6,860 bases of DNA from Betaproteobacteria bacterium (GTDB taxonomy: Bacteria; Pseudomonadota; Gammaproteobacteria; Burkholderiales; SG8-39): the NCBI GenBank assembly GCA_016867955.1, contig VGIE01000123.1, positions 1-6,860 of the forward strand. Reading direction: 5' to 3'. How positions within the stretch are numbered: the first letter of the stretch is position 1; the number at the start of each line of letters is the position of its first letter. Below the pieces are notes generated by a model. It was not told where the DNA came from. It worked only from the letters and a program-made list of their open reading frames with translations, and did no database searches. This document shows positions 1 to 6,010 of the stretch, piece by piece. The position numbers and the translations under genes were made by a program.

Positions 1-1
1 G

Positions 2-376
2 CCCATCAAGGCCATCCTCGAGAACGTGTCCCACCACGGCACGACGCGGCCCATGACACTGTACTGGGGTGGGCGCCGCCCCAAGGACCTGTACATGGAC
101 GCGCTGGCGCAGCAGTGGGCGGCCGCGCACCCGGGCTTTACCTATGTACCGGTCATCTCCAACGCGCTTCCCGAAGACCACTGGACCGGACGGACCGGCT
201 TTGTGCACCGCGCGGTGATGCAGGATTTCCCCGACATGTCGGGGCATCAGGTGTACGCCTGCGGCGTGCCCATCATGGTGGACTCGGCGAAGAAGGATTT
301 CATCGAGCAATGCAAGCTGCCCGAGGCGGAGTTCTACGCCGACACCTTCACCACCGCCGCCGATCGCGCCAAGTAG
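2..376 (+). CDS. NAD(P)H/flavin reductase, CDP-6-deoxy-3,4-glucoseen reductase-like (3' end, partial)
   Basis: This is the C-terminal part (124 residues visible) of a ferredoxin-NADP reductase-fold oxidoreductase; the frame is open to the left edge, so the start lies outside the window. The first visible residues, PIKAILE, fit the segment after the GTGFAP nucleotide-binding loop of this family. YWGGRRPKDLY (about 30 residues further on in the partial product it lies at 21-31) and YACGVPIMV are the conserved strand motifs that contact NAD(P)H, with the Cys-Gly pair typical of the FNR superfamily. The pattern best matches the proteins annotated as CDP-6-deoxy-delta-3,4-glucoseen reductase in betaproteobacteria, which normally have an N-terminal 2Fe-2S domain and an FAD domain; neither is visible here. 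Those proteins shuttle electrons from NAD(P)H through flavin and an iron-sulfur centre, but the physiological acceptor is usually unknown. The gene converges on livF and is not part of that operon. The stop is TAG at 374-376. Confidence 0.85.
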   Translation, partial: PIKAILENVSHHGTTRPMTLYWGGRRPKDLYMDALAQQWAAAHPGFTYVPVISNALPEDHWTGRTGFVHRAVMQDFPDMSGHQVYACGVPIMVDSAKKDFIEQCKLPEAEFYADTFTTAADRAK

Positions 377-429
377 CCGGTGCGCTCCCCGGGGCGCGCC
401 CGCCCGTGCCCGCTATTCGGCCGTGATTT

Positions 430-497
430 CAGGCAATTGCATTGTGAAAATGCCTGCCCATGGTACGTCCATGGTGGATTGCTATATCGATAACAGC
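430..497. repeat. Cluster of three small inverted repeats in the convergent gap
   Basis: The 377-610 gap between two convergent genes has no supportable gene. Its AT-richer core holds three consecutive symmetric elements. CAGGCA (430-435) pairs with TGCCTG (451-456). Two CCATGG copies (458-463 and 469-474) are separated by TACGT. The palindrome TATCGATA (485-492) is flanked by GCT (481-483) and AGC (495-497). None is followed by a clear T-run on either strand, so I do not call them intrinsic terminators. They could form RNA structure at the 3' ends of either transcript, or be protein sites. The bases are seen directly; the function is unknown. Confidence 0.5.
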
Positions 498-549
498 ATA
501 AAAGCTCATGGCACCACCGAGCGGTCGATCAGGCAACGGCGTTGCTGCG

Positions 550-604
550 AACTCCCCTGCCTCGGGACGCCTGGCGGCAATCCCGTCTGACGCCCCCGGG
601 AGTT
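550..604 (-). other. Nested stem-loop just downstream of livF
   Basis: AACTCCC (550-556) is perfectly complementary to GGGAGTT (598-604). Inside, CGGGA (563-567) pairs with TCCCG (581-585). The structure begins 7 bases after the livF stop on the - strand, a sensible place for a 3' end stabiliser or a termination structure at the end of the operon. It lacks a U-tract, so it is not a standard intrinsic terminator. The pairing is seen; the role is inferred and weak. Confidence 0.35.
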
Positions 605-610
605 GGTCGT

Positions 611-1324
611 TCAGGCGGCCTCGCCGAGATAGGCGGCGCGCACCTGCGGATTGTCCAGCAGTTCGCGCGCGGCGCCCGACAGGCTGATGGCGCCGCTCTC
701 TATGACATAGCCGCGTCCGGCCAGCGCCAGTGCGGCGCGCGCGTTCTGCTCCACCAGCAGCACCGTCACGCCCTCGGCGTTGACCCGGCGCACGACCTCG
801 AAGATGCGCTGCACGACGATGGGCGCCAGGCCCATGCTCGGTTCATCGAGCAGCAGCAGTTTCGGCCGGCTCATCAGCGCGCGGCCGATGGCCAGCATCT
901 GTTGCTCGCCCCCCGACAGCGTGCCGCCGGTCTGACGGCGGCGCTCCATCAGGCGCGGGAACAGCGCGAACACATGCTCGCGATCGGCGGCGACGCGGTC
1001 GTCGCGGCGGGCATACGCGCCCATGCCGAGGTTCTCGTCGACCGTGAGCTGCGGAAAGATGCCGCGGCCCTCGGGCACCATCGCAAGCCCCGCGCGGGCG
1101 CGCTCGAAGGCGCGCAGTCCCGCCATGTCGCGGCCGCCATAGCGCACCGCACCCGGCGCAGTCGGCAGCATGCCGGAGACAGCGCGCAACGCACTCGACT
1201 TGCCGGCGCCATTGGCGCCGATGAGGCAGACCAGCTCGCCCTCCTCGACATGCAGGTCGATGCCCTTGACCGCGCGGATGCCGCCATAACGAACCTCGAG
1301 GCCAGACACTTCGAGCAGGCTCAT
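611..1324 (-). CDS. livF: Branched-chain amino acid ABC transporter ATP-binding protein LivF
   Basis: This is a 237-residue cytoplasmic ATPase that pairs with LivG to power import of branched-chain amino acids through LivHM. ABC motifs occur in order: Walker A GANGAGKS (36-43), the family-typical VPEGRGIFPQLTVDENL segment (83-99) in the Q-loop region, signature LSGGEQ (136-141), and Walker B LLLLDEP (156-162) with catalytic Glu161. The switch position reads LLVEQNA with Gln193 in place of the usual His, which is normal for LivF and not a defect. The C-terminus AYLGE is also typical. The length matches LivF (about 235 residues). The ATG at 1324 was chosen over an upstream in-frame start because homology begins at MSLLEV and its ATGA overlaps the livG stop; a G-rich stretch lies 9-14 bases upstream. 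It is the last gene of the operon. The transported substrate is inferred from the family and could include other hydrophobic amino acids or amides. Confidence 0.95.
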   Translation of the reverse strand: MSLLEVSGLEVRYGGIRAVKGIDLHVEEGELVCLIGANGAGKSSALRAVSGMLPTAPGAVRYGGRDMAGLRAFERARAGLAMVPEGRGIFPQLTVDENLGMGAYARRDDRVAADREHVFALFPRLMERRRQTGGTLSGGEQQMLAIGRALMSRPKLLLLDEPSMGLAPIVVQRIFEVVRRVNAEGVTVLLVEQNARAALALAGRGYVIESGAISLSGAARELLDNPQVRAAYLGEAA

Positions 1325-2169
1325 GTCGCCGCGCCCCCCGTCTTCGCTACGCCAGAGGCCGGCAGTTCCGCACCAAGGTAGGCCTCGATCACGCGCGGGT
1401 CGCGCTGCACCTCCGCGGGCGAGCCCTCGATGATGCGCTCCCCATGGTCCAGCACCAGCACTCGATCGCACAGGCTCATCACCAGCCTCATGTCGTGCTC
1501 GATCAGCAGCACGGTGACGCCGCGGTCCCGCACATTGCGCACCAGCGTGGCCAGCGCGCGGGATTCGGTGGCGTTCATGCCGGCGGCCGGTTCGTCCAGC
1601 GCGAGGAGCAGGGGATCGGTAGCCAGTGCGCGCGCGATCTCCAGCCGCCGCTGGTCGCCGTAGGGCAGGCTGCCCGCGGCGTCGTCGGCGCGGGCGGCAA
1701 TGCCGACGAACTCCAGCAGTTCCATCGCGCGCCTGGCGATGGCAGCCTCCTCCGCGCGTGTAGCAGGGTTGCGCAGCACCGCGCCGATCACGCCGGCATG
1801 CGTCCTCGCATGCCGGCCGATCATCACGTTCTCCAGCGCCGACAGGTTGGCGAAGAGGCGGATGTTCTGGAAGGTCCGCGCAATGCCGCGCAGCGTGACC
1901 TGGTGCGGTTTCAGGCCCGCCAGGCTCGTCCCGTCGAATGTGAATTGCCCGGAATCCGGCGCGTAGATGCCGGTGAGCAGGTTGAACAGCGTCGTCTTTC
2001 CCGCGCCGTTGGGTCCGATGAGGCCGTAGATCTCGCCGCGCCGTATCGCGAAACTCACGGCGTCAAGTGCCTGCACGCCGCCAAAACGCTTGCCCGCGTC
2101 CACACAGGCGAGCAGCACCGGCTGCTCGGGCTTCGCGGCCTCCGCATTGCGCGCGCCGGGCGGGTTCAC
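1321..2169 (-). CDS. livG: Branched-chain amino acid ABC transporter ATP-binding protein LivG
   Basis: This is the 282-residue partner ATPase of LivF on the cytoplasmic face of LivHM. Visible motifs are Walker A GPNGAGKT (52-59), the Q-loop in RTFQNIRLF (Gln101), the LivG-type signature LPYGDQRRLEIARA (168-181), Walker B LLLALDEP (187-194) with Glu193, and the switch His225 in LIEHDM. The insertion after the Q-loop (about 118-140) is typical of LivG. The GTG start at 2169 has a strong Shine-Dalgarno and overlaps the livM stop as GTGA. This gives about 20 residues of Pro/Ala-rich leader before the ABC fold, so the protein is longer than the usual 255 or so. A second GTG at 2118 would give 265 residues but has a poorer ribosome site. 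Residues 268-282 form a short Ala/Gly-rich tail after the family-ending EAYLG. The stop overlaps the livF start by 4 bases. Confidence 0.95.
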   Translation of the reverse strand: MNPPGARNAEAAKPEQPVLLACVDAGKRFGGVQALDAVSFAIRRGEIYGLIGPNGAGKTTLFNLLTGIYAPDSGQFTFDGTSLAGLKPHQVTLRGIARTFQNIRLFANLSALENVMIGRHARTHAGVIGAVLRNPATRAEEAAIARRAMELLEFVGIAARADDAAGSLPYGDQRRLEIARALATDPLLLALDEPAAGMNATESRALATLVRNVRDRGVTVLLIEHDMRLVMSLCDRVLVLDHGERIIEGSPAEVQRDPRVIEAYLGAELPASGVAKTGGAAT

Positions 2170-3239
2170 CGTGCCTCCCGGCCGGCGGAGAGTTCGCGCC
2201 GACGCACCGCCGACGGCCACAGGCCGCCCGGCCGCAGGATCATCACCAGCACCAGCGCGAGGCCGAAGATCAGCATCCGGATCACCTCCGGCTCGACCAG
2301 CATGCGGCCAAACAGCCGCTGCTGAAGCGGCTCGACGGTGAAACGCAGGATCTCCGGCACGAAGGACAGCAGCAGGGCGCCGATGATCACGCCCCCGACA
2401 TTGCCCATGCCGCCCAGCACCACCATGGACAGCACCATCACCGACTCCACCAGCACGAAGCTCTCGGGGCTGATGAAGCTCTGGATTGCAGCGAACATTC
2501 CCCCGCCGATGCCGCCGAAGGACGCGCCCATGGCGAAGGCCAGCAGCTTGACGCGCGTGGTGTCGATGCCCATGGCGCGCGCCGCCACCTCGTCCTCGCG
2601 AATCGCCTCCCAGGCGCGACCGATGCGCGAGTCGTGCAGGCGCAGGTTGATGAAGATCACCGCCACCATCACCAGCAAGAGCAGGTAGTAGTACTTGACG
2701 GGACCGCTGAACGTCAGGCCGAGAAAAGCGTCGGTCCTGGCGAAGCTGAAGTCGCCGATGGAGAACGCGTCGATGCGGCTAATGCCGCGCGGACCGTTGG
2801 TGATGTTGATGGGTGTGCTGAGGTTGTTGAGGAAGATGCGCACGATCTCGCCGAAGCCGAGCGTGACGATGGCAAGGTAATCGCCGCGCAGCTTGAGCGT
2901 CGGCGCACCCAGCAGCACGCCGAACAGCGCAGCCACCAGCGCGCCGATCGGCAGGATGACCCAGAACGGCAGGTGCAGGCCGAAGTGCGGCGAGGCCAGC
3001 AGCGCGTAGGCATAGGCGCCGACGGCGTAGAACGCGATGTAACCCAGGTCGAGCAGCCCGGCGAAACCCACCACGATGTTGAGCCCCAGCGAGAGCAGGA
3101 TGTAGAGGATGGCCAGATTCATGATGCGCACCCATGCGGTGCCGGCCGAGGCCAGCGCGAAAGGCAGCGCCAGCAGCGCCAGCGCCACCAGCGCGACGCC
3201 GATCCATTTCGCCTGCGGATGGTTGCGCAAGGCGTTCAT
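2166..3239 (-). CDS. livM: Branched-chain amino acid ABC transporter permease LivM
   Basis: This is a 357-residue polytopic inner-membrane protein, one half of the LivHM channel. Hydrophobic segments are visible at about 11-31, 36-58, 66-83, 92-111, 183-199, 231-256, 262-278, 281-298 and 319-336, fitting the LivM fold. LKLRGDYLAIVTLGFGEIVRI (116-136) and GLNIVVGFAGLLDLG (52-66) are hallmark LivM sequences. The cytoplasmic coupling loop that docks on the ATPases reads RIGRAWEAIREDEVAARAMGID (205-226). The C-terminus is hydrophilic and Arg-rich. E. coli LivM is longer (about 425), but lengths near 360 are usual for proteobacterial relatives. The ATG at 3239, with GGGGA 7 bases upstream, was chosen because homology starts at its hydrophobic segment; a start at 3326 would add a basic, low-quality leader overlapping livH. 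The stop overlaps the livG start. Confidence 0.95.
   Translation of the reverse strand: MNALRNHPQAKWIGVALVALALLALPFALASAGTAWVRIMNLAILYILLSLGLNIVVGFAGLLDLGYIAFYAVGAYAYALLASPHFGLHLPFWVILPIGALVAALFGVLLGAPTLKLRGDYLAIVTLGFGEIVRIFLNNLSTPINITNGPRGISRIDAFSIGDFSFARTDAFLGLTFSGPVKYYYLLLLVMVAVIFINLRLHDSRIGRAWEAIREDEVAARAMGIDTTRVKLLAFAMGASFGGIGGGMFAAIQSFISPESFVLVESVMVLSMVVLGGMGNVGGVIIGALLLSFVPEILRFTVEPLQQRLFGRMLVEPEVIRMLIFGLALVLVMILRPGGLWPSAVRRRELSAGREAR
2174..2179 (-). promoter_or_regulatory. Ribosome binding site deciding the livG start
   Basis: GGGAGG on the - strand lies 4 bases before the GTG at 2169. It sits inside the last codons of livM, and the GTG overlaps the livM TGA as GTGA. Together these favour GTG 2169 over the longer ORF starting at 2220, which would overlap livM by about 55 bases, and over GTG 2118. 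Confidence 0.7.
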
Positions 3240-3260
3240 GCGCTGTCCCCGGCCTTGCGC

Positions 3261-3296
3261 GCGCCTTCCCGCGCCTTCCCGCGTACTTCGCGCGGG
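3261..3296 (-). repeat. Tandem decamer and hairpin in the livH-livM gap
   Basis: The 58-base gap holds two exact tandem copies of GCGCCTTCCC (3261-3270 and 3271-3280, + strand). Immediately next to the livH stop is an inverted repeat, CCCGCG (3278-3283) with CGCGGG (3291-3296) and a 7-base loop. There is no U-tract, so it probably does not terminate transcription. It could affect mRNA stability or livM translation. The repeat is seen; any role is inferred. Confidence 0.45.
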
Positions 3297-3297
3297 C

Positions 3298-4221
3298 TCA
3301 AGCGCGGTCCCCCACTTTCTCGCCAAGCAGCCCGGACGGCCGGAACACCAGCACCAGGATCAGCACGATGAAAGCGAACACGTCCTGGTAGTTGGAGCCG
3401 AACACGTTGTTGGTCAGGTCGCCGATGTAGCCGGCCCCCAGCGCCTCGACGACACCCAGCAGCACGCCGCCCAGCATGGCGCCGGGCAGGTTGCCGATGC
3501 CGCCCAGCACGGCGGCGCAGAAGGCCTTCAGGCCGAGGTTGGCACCCATGGTGTAGTGCGCGATGCCGTAGTAATTCGCCACCATCACCCCGGCCACGGC
3601 GGCCAGCCCCGCGCCGATGACGAAGGTCGCAGCGATGATCTTGTTGGCGTCGACGCCCATGAGCCCGGCGATGGGCGCGTTCTGCGCCGTCGCGCGCATC
3701 GCTGCGCCCAGCCGCGTGCGGTACACGAGGAAAGCCAGCCCGGCCATCATCAGCGTCGAGATGCCGATGATGGCGATCTGCACGTTGGTTATGGTGGCCT
3801 CGCCGGCATGGTAGGACTCGATCCCGATGATCTGCGGGAAAGCGAGCGGGTTGCGCGTCCAGATCAGCAGGGCAATATGCTGCAGGATGATGGACACGCC
3901 GATGGCCGTGATGAGCGGCGCCAGCCGCGGCGCGCCGCGCAGCGGGCGGTAGGCGATGCGCTCCATGGAATAGCCCAGCAGCATGCAGAGGGGCGCCGCG
4001 CACGCCGTGGCGATCAGCACGATGAGCACCGGCGGCAGCCCCGAGCCGGCCAGCGCGTTGATCACCGAGAACGCGATCAAGGCGCCGACCATCACCACCT
4101 CGCCATGCGCGAAATTGATCAGCTGGATGATGCCGTACACCATGGTGTAGCCCAGCGCAACCATGGCATAGACCGCCCCGAGCGTGATGCCGTTTATCAG
4201 TTGCTGGATGAAGATATCCAT
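3298..4221 (-). CDS. livH: Branched-chain amino acid ABC transporter permease LivH
   Basis: This is a 307-residue inner-membrane permease, the partner of LivM, and its length matches E. coli LivH (308). The start MDIFIQQLINGITLGAVYA, the hallmark INFAHGE (35-41) and GGIGNLPGAMLGG (240-252) are diagnostic of LivH. About eight hydrophobic segments are visible, for example 12-32, 42-57, 63-84, 101-121, 147-166, 194-218, 233-260 and 282-293. The coupling loop is TRLGAAMRATAQNAPIAGLMGVD (169-191). The ATG at 4221 is supported by the family N-terminus. Only a weak GGAC lies upstream, but the stop of the short leader ORF overlaps this ATG as TGATG, so translation may depend on coupling. The only promoter seen lies upstream of livK, so expression probably depends on read-through of the intervening terminator. 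livM follows after 58 bases. Confidence 0.95.
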   Translation of the reverse strand: MDIFIQQLINGITLGAVYAMVALGYTMVYGIIQLINFAHGEVVMVGALIAFSVINALAGSGLPPVLIVLIATACAAPLCMLLGYSMERIAYRPLRGAPRLAPLITAIGVSIILQHIALLIWTRNPLAFPQIIGIESYHAGEATITNVQIAIIGISTLMMAGLAFLVYRTRLGAAMRATAQNAPIAGLMGVDANKIIAATFVIGAGLAAVAGVMVANYYGIAHYTMGANLGLKAFCAAVLGGIGNLPGAMLGGVLLGVVEALGAGYIGDLTNNVFGSNYQDVFAFIVLILVLVFRPSGLLGEKVGDRA

Positions 4222-4328
4222 CAACAGGTCCGACTGCAGCAGCGCGGGGCGGGGTGCACGCAGTTTCTCGACGCGCCACGCGTGGTCCACGCTGCTTGGT
4301 TGATGAGCGGTTGGATGAAGATGTTCAT
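4221..4328 (-). CDS. Short leader ORF overlapping the livH start (35 aa, hypothetical)
   Basis: This is a 35-codon ORF between the livK terminator and livH. It begins MNIFIQPLINQ, matching the livH start MDIFIQQLING at 8 of the first 10 residues. Over those 30 bases I count 23 identities, and five of the ten codons differ. Three of those five differences are synonymous (CAA/CAG, CTC/CTG and ATC/ATA). The remainder is Ala/Arg/Cys-rich and unlike LivH. The frame differs from livH, and the TGA stop (4223-4221) shares its A with the livH ATG, the classic arrangement for termination-reinitiation. No Shine-Dalgarno is visible before its ATG. A six-codon ORF (4345-4325) overlaps its start as ATGA but may be chance. 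It is most likely either a coupling leader or a decayed partial duplication of the livH 5' end. Whether it is translated is unknown. Confidence 0.4.
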   Translation of the reverse strand: MNIFIQPLINQAAWTTRGASRNCVHPAPRCCSRTC

Positions 4329-4354
4329 CGGATGGCGAGGCGCATCGGCCCGAC

Positions 4355-4384
4355 AAAAAAGAAACGGCACCCGAGGGTGCCGTT
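4355..4384 (-). terminator. Intrinsic terminator between livK and livHMGF
   Basis: On the - strand a 9-bp stem, AACGGCACC (4384-4376) with GGTGCCGTT (4371-4363), encloses a CTCG loop and is followed by TC and six T residues. It begins 30 bases after the livK stop. The A-run lies only on one side, so the terminator acts on the - strand. It sits inside the liv locus, so it should stop a large fraction of livK transcripts and leave read-through for livHMGF. Confidence 0.9.
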
Positions 4385-4414
4385 CCTGCGTTGCGGCTGC
4401 GATGGTGGAGCCGC

Positions 4415-5722
4415 TTATTTCTTCGCCGCGTCCGCCTTCGGTGCGTCGGCCTTGGGGGCCGCTGCTGCGGGAGCCGCCGCCGGTGCCGCCGCGGGAGCTG
4501 CGCCGGCCTGCGCGATGAAGTCCTCGTACTTCGTGGTCTGGCCGCCCTGCACGATGGCAATCGGCGCGAGCTTGCCTTGCTTCATGGAGAAGATGGTGAT
4601 TTCGGCGTTCTTGCGGTCGCCCTTCGCATCGAACGCGATCTTGCCCGTGGCGCCGGCGTACTCGATCTTCTGCAGCTCCGGCAGGTACTTCGCCGGGTCA
4701 GGCGAGTTCACCTTCTTGATCGCCTCGATGATCAGGTTGGCCGCGTCGTAGGTGAACGGCGAGTAAAGGATGGGATCGACCTTGAACTTGGCCTTGTAGG
4801 CGTCGAGGAATTTCTTCGAAGCGGCCTGCGGCGGGATGCCGGCCTGCGAGCAGAGCAGCCCGTCGGCGGCCTCACCGGCCAGTTCCTTCATCTTGTCGGT
4901 GCAGGCGCCATCGCCGAACGCGAACACCGCCTTCAGCTCCAGCTCGCGCGCCTGCTTGAGCAGCGGACCGCCGGTGGCATCCATGCCGCCGTAGAACACG
5001 GCGTCGGGATTACGGCCCCGCAGCTTGGTCAACACCGCCTTCCAGTCGGACTTCTTGTCGTCACCCTTCTCGCGCGCCAGCACGCGGATGTTGGCCGCCT
5101 TGAGCGCCTTCTCGACTTCGTTGGCGAGCCCCTCGCCGTAGGCAGTGGCATCGTCGATGATCGCCACGGTCTTCGGTTTGGCGCTGGTGGCCAGGTAATT
5201 CGCCACCGCCGGGCCCTGCTGGTCATCGCGGCCGACCACGCGGAACACCCCCTTGAAGCCCTGCTCGGTGAGTTGCGGGTTGGTGGCCGAACCGGAGATC
5301 ATCGGCAGGTTGGCCGTGTTGTACACGGCCGACGCCGGGATCGACGTCCCCGAGTTCAGGTGGCCGACGACACCGGCGACCTTGGCGTCGACAAGCTTCT
5401 GCGCCACCGTGGTGCCGACCTTCGGATCGGCCTGGTCGTCTTCGGCCACCAGGACGAACTTGGCTTCCTTGCCGTCGATCTTGATCTTGGCTGCGGTGGC
5501 TTCCTCGAGGGCGAGGCGCACGCCGTTCTCATTGTCTTTCCCCAAGTGGGCAATACCGCCGGTCAGCGGGGCCACGCTGCCAATCTTGATTTCGATCGAG
5601 GGCGCTGCGGCAGGTGCTGCTGCGGGCTTGGGCGGCTCTTGCTTGCCGCAACTGGCCAGGCCCAGTGCGCCAAGCGCAGCCACGGTTGCGATATTCAGGG
5701 TGCGGACGCGGATAGCAATCAT
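4415..5722 (-). CDS. livK: Branched-chain amino acid ABC transporter substrate-binding lipoprotein LivK
   Basis: This 435-residue binding protein delivers ligand to LivHM. The N-terminus has basic residues, a hydrophobic core (about 9-22) and a lipobox LASC with Cys25, so it is predicted to be lipid-anchored rather than free in the periplasm. A Pro/Ala-rich linker (28-41) follows. The type I periplasmic binding fold runs from about 43 to 405, with the conserved start IKIGSVAPLTGG (45-56), the ligand loop HLNSGTSIPAS (121-131), ISGSATNP (142-149) and FRVVGRDDQQG (160-170). Cys274 and Cys291 could form a disulfide. Residues 407-435 form an Ala/Pro then Lys/Asp/Ala tail not seen in E. coli LivK, which is shorter. 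The ATG at 5722 is the only plausible start, because an in-frame TAG lies at 5731-5729; no clear Shine-Dalgarno is visible. It has its own promoter upstream and a terminator downstream. Leu/Ile/Val specificity is inferred, since this fold also binds amides and aromatic compounds. Confidence 0.93.
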   Translation of the reverse strand: MIAIRVRTLNIATVAALGALGLASCGKQEPPKPAAAPAAAPSIEIKIGSVAPLTGGIAHLGKDNENGVRLALEEATAAKIKIDGKEAKFVLVAEDDQADPKVGTTVAQKLVDAKVAGVVGHLNSGTSIPASAVYNTANLPMISGSATNPQLTEQGFKGVFRVVGRDDQQGPAVANYLATSAKPKTVAIIDDATAYGEGLANEVEKALKAANIRVLAREKGDDKKSDWKAVLTKLRGRNPDAVFYGGMDATGGPLLKQARELELKAVFAFGDGACTDKMKELAGEAADGLLCSQAGIPPQAASKKFLDAYKAKFKVDPILYSPFTYDAANLIIEAIKKVNSPDPAKYLPELQKIEYAGATGKIAFDAKGDRKNAEITIFSMKQGKLAPIAIVQGGQTTKYEDFIAQAGAAPAAAPAAAPAAAAPKADAPKADAAKK

Positions 5723-5783
5723 GTGACACTACATTGGGGGTTGTTCTTGACGAAATCGAGTCGAAGCGGCGCGAAAGCGCGGG

Positions 5784-5813
5784 ATTATGCGTACCGCCGG
5801 GAAACCTTGTCAA
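5784..5813 (-). promoter_or_regulatory. Sigma-70 type promoter for livK
   Basis: On the - strand, TTGACA (5813-5808, perfect -35) is separated by 18 bases from CATAAT (5789-5784, 5 of 6 to the -10 consensus). Transcription would start near 5777, giving a 5' leader of about 55 bases before the livK ATG at 5722. It is the best promoter match in the window and lies in the 288-base gap between livK and the cytochrome gene. I saw no convincing riboswitch or attenuator in the leader. Confidence 0.75.
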
Positions 5814-5887
5814 TTCTTGAGCTTGCGCAATCTTGCCGGGCCAATCCCCGCAACCGCGGAAAGGTCAATCTGCGACAAGCAATGCAC

Positions 5888-5903
5888 AAAGGCCCTCGGG
5901 CCT
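5888..5903 (-). terminator. Possible weak terminator after the cytochrome c gene
   Basis: On the - strand AGGCC (5903-5899) pairs with GGCCT (5894-5890) around a CGAG loop and is followed by TTTG. It lies about 110 bases after the cytochrome stop and upstream of the livK promoter, so it could insulate the two units. The short stem and three-T tract make this uncertain. The rest of 5904-6010 is very GC-rich, with an imperfect inverted repeat CCGGTC (5958-5963) and GACCGG (5984-5989). Confidence 0.3.
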
Positions 5904-6010
5904 GTACGAGCCGGCCCCTGCGGGTGCCTGCTTCGTCGGGCGGCCCGGCCCGGGGCGCCGGTCGCGCCCGACATCGCGGGAAAGACCGGCCCGGCGCACG
6001 GCGTGGCCGC

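Noticed and set aside
611..1324. Apparent loss of the switch histidine in LivF (Gln193)
   Set aside because: VEQNA is the normal LivF family sequence at this position, so it is not evidence of an inactive ATPase.
542..2325. Long + strand open frames opposite livF and livG
   Set aside because: They are antisense to complete ABC ATPase genes with all catalytic motifs intact, and they show no domain or ribosome site of their own.
3261..3280. Possible CRISPR or mobile-element repeat
   Set aside because: There are only two directly adjacent 10-base copies, with no spacers, no cas genes, no transposase and no target-site duplication.
4221..4415. Classic branched-chain amino acid attenuator upstream of livH
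   Set aside because: The leader ORF lies downstream of the terminator rather than before it, and it lacks a run of Leu/Ile/Val codons, so ribosome stalling there could not control that terminator.
2067..4518. Long + strand open frames (2067-3371 and 3109-4518) opposite livM and livH
   Set aside because: Their products are low-complexity His/Gln/Arg/Ala-rich text without motifs, opposite permease genes with clear family sequences. They are shadow frames.
5958..5989. Imperfect GC inverted repeat downstream of the cytochrome gene as a terminator
   Set aside because: The arms are short, the loop is 20 bases and no T-run follows on the - strand. Chance pairing is likely in such GC-rich sequence.
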